Source: CAYGKP01 sp964350605 (GTDB taxonomy: Bacteria > Bacteroidota > Bacteroidia > Cytophagales > JAAEPT01). From it: DNA of 7,705 bases. Positions 6,661 through 7,705 of the stretch are shown here, piece by piece. The notes under the pieces are model-generated. The model saw nothing but the letters and a program-made list of their open reading frames with translations, did no database searches and had not been told where the DNA came from. The stretch lies in the NCBI GenBank assembly GCA_964350605.1, contig CAYGKP010000118.1, positions 1 to 7,705 of the forward strand. The letters run 5' to 3'. The position numbers were made by a program, and so were the translations under genes. Position 1 is the stretch's first letter. The number at the start of each line of letters is the position of its first letter.

Positions 6661-7705
6661 GCGGCCAGATCCGCCAATTGTCCGAGGCACTGGCCAGCCA
6701 GATCGCCGCCGGCGAGGTCGTCCAGCGGCCCGCTTCGGTGGTCAAAGAACTGCTGGAAAACGCCGTGGATGCCGGGGCCACGCGCATTGAACTCCACGTA
6801 CGCGGGGCGGGGAAAACGTCCATCCAAGTGGTCGACAACGGCAAGGGCATGAACGCCGAGGACGCAGTGCTCTGTTTCTCGCGCCACGCGACCAGCAAGA
6901 TTACCCGCAGCGAAGACCTCTTTGCGATCCACACCCTGGGGTTTCGGGGCGAGGCATTGGCGGCCATCGCAGCCGTTTCCAAAGTGGAACTGCGAACCAA
7001 AGAAGCCCAGGCCGAACTCGGCACCCAGGTACGCATCGAAGGCTCGGCCTTCAAGGAAAATGAACCCGTGGCCGCGCCCCAAGGCACCCGCTTCACGATC
7101 CGCGATTTGTTCTACAACGTGCCCGCCCGGCGCAATTTTTTGAAGAGCGACCCGGTCGAGTTACGCCACCTGACCGAGGAGCTGGACCGCATGGCCCTCT
7201 CGTACCCCGAGGTGGAATTTTTCTTTTCCGCCAGCGACGCGGAGACCCAACACTACCCCACCGCCACCCTCAGCCAGCGGATCGTGCATGTGCTCGGCAA
7301 AGCCAGCCAACGCCACGTGCTCCCCTGCGATGAGCGCACCGACTACCTGGAAGTGACGGGCTACGTGGGCACCCCCGAGGCGGCCCGCAAGACCCGCGGC
7401 GAGCAATTCCTGTTCGTCAACGGACGGTTCGTGCGCCATCACTACCTGCACCACGCCTTGCAACAGGCCTACGAGGGCCTGATCCCCGACGAGAACCATC
7501 CCTTTTACGTCTTGTTCCTTCAGGTCGACCCCAAGCACGTGGACGTGAACGTTCACCCCACCAAAACGGAAGTCAAGTTCGACGACGAGCGGACGGTCTA
7601 TGGGACCGTGCTCGCGGCTGCGCGCAAGGCACTCGGCGCGCATCTGCTGGTGCCCCAGATCGACTTCGCCCAGGACATCAACGACAACCTGTTCGCCCCC
7701 CAACC
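6657..7705 (+). CDS. mutL: DNA mismatch repair protein MutL, N-terminal 349 residues (3' partial)
   Basis: The frame starts at ATG 6657 and stays open to the window end, so the stop and the C-terminal dimerisation (possibly endonuclease) domain lie outside. The visible part is the whole GHKL ATPase and transducer region. IAAGEVVQRPASVVKELLEN gives catalytic E31 and Mg-binding N35; DNGKGM (60-65), RHATSK (76-81) and LGFRGEAL (94-101) form the nucleotide-binding motifs. LFYNVPARR (151-159) and VNVHPTKTEVKF (297-308), with K303 contacting ATP, complete the family signature. E31, N35, D60 and K303 correspond to E. coli E29, N33, D58 and K307. MutL couples MutS mismatch recognition to downstream excision, in the cytoplasm. 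The start overlaps the preceding stop by ATGA. No frameshift or missing key residue is seen. Family full length is about 600-650 residues, so roughly 250-300 are missing. Confidence 0.97.
   Translation, partial: MSGQIRQLSEALASQIAAGEVVQRPASVVKELLENAVDAGATRIELHVRGAGKTSIQVVDNGKGMNAEDAVLCFSRHATSKITRSEDLFAIHTLGFRGEALAAIAAVSKVELRTKEAQAELGTQVRIEGSAFKENEPVAAPQGTRFTIRDLFYNVPARRNFLKSDPVELRHLTEELDRMALSYPEVEFFFSASDAETQHYPTATLSQRIVHVLGKASQRHVLPCDERTDYLEVTGYVGTPEAARKTRGEQFLFVNGRFVRHHYLHHALQQAYEGLIPDENHPFYVLFLQVDPKHVDVNVHPTKTEVKFDDERTVYGTVLAAARKALGAHLLVPQIDFAQDINDNLFAPQ

Noticed and set aside
6597..7703. Minus-strand ORFs across mutL (e.g. 6597-7082 and 7161-7703)
   Set aside because: mutL on the plus strand has all its ATPase motifs over this stretch. 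The opposite frames are compositional shadows.

Overview
The window looks like chromosomal DNA of a GC-rich member of the Bacteroidota. The main reasons are a bacillithiol-type glycosyltransferase (BshA), a secreted GH3 / beta-lactamase-fold fusion of a type common in that phylum, a membrane protein resembling Bacteroidota anti-sigma / TPR proteins, and starts that mostly lack a strong Shine-Dalgarno sequence. The phylum is an inference from gene content. I cannot name a genus, and no rRNA, tRNA, CRISPR array, insertion sequence or phage gene is visible.

Layout. Bases 1-1179 (+) hold the 3' part of a single-pass membrane protein with an anti-sigma-like N-terminus and a TPR-like C-terminus. 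It converges, with a 13-base gap, on a minus-strand cluster transcribed right to left: a NagZ-like GH3 glycosidase fused to a serine beta-lactamase-fold domain (6080-3102), bshA (3084-1930, 17 bases after the fusion gene) and a fatty acid hydroxylase / sterol desaturase family protein (1870-1193, 59 bases after bshA). A 94-base divergent intergenic region (6081-6174) separates this cluster from a plus-strand pair: a small two-helix membrane protein (6175-6660) whose stop overlaps the start of mutL as ATGA (6657 to beyond the window end).

How the genes may work together. The fusion protein probably acts in the periplasm on peptidoglycan fragments, first removing GlcNAc and then possibly cutting a second bond in the muropeptide. 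BshA makes GlcNAc-malate from UDP-GlcNAc and L-malate, the first step of bacillithiol synthesis. The two share GlcNAc chemistry, but any functional coupling is inference. The hydroxylase probably modifies a membrane lipid. MutL is the mismatch-repair ATPase, and the small membrane protein before it is probably translationally coupled to it.

I found no clearly new multi-gene system. The points most worth following up are the two-enzyme muropeptide fusion next to bshA, the uncharacterised membrane protein coupled to mutL with its sharp GC drop, and a shared TAAATTCG element in two intergenic regions. All long ORFs antisense to nagZ-fusion, bshA and mutL were judged to be coding shadows.
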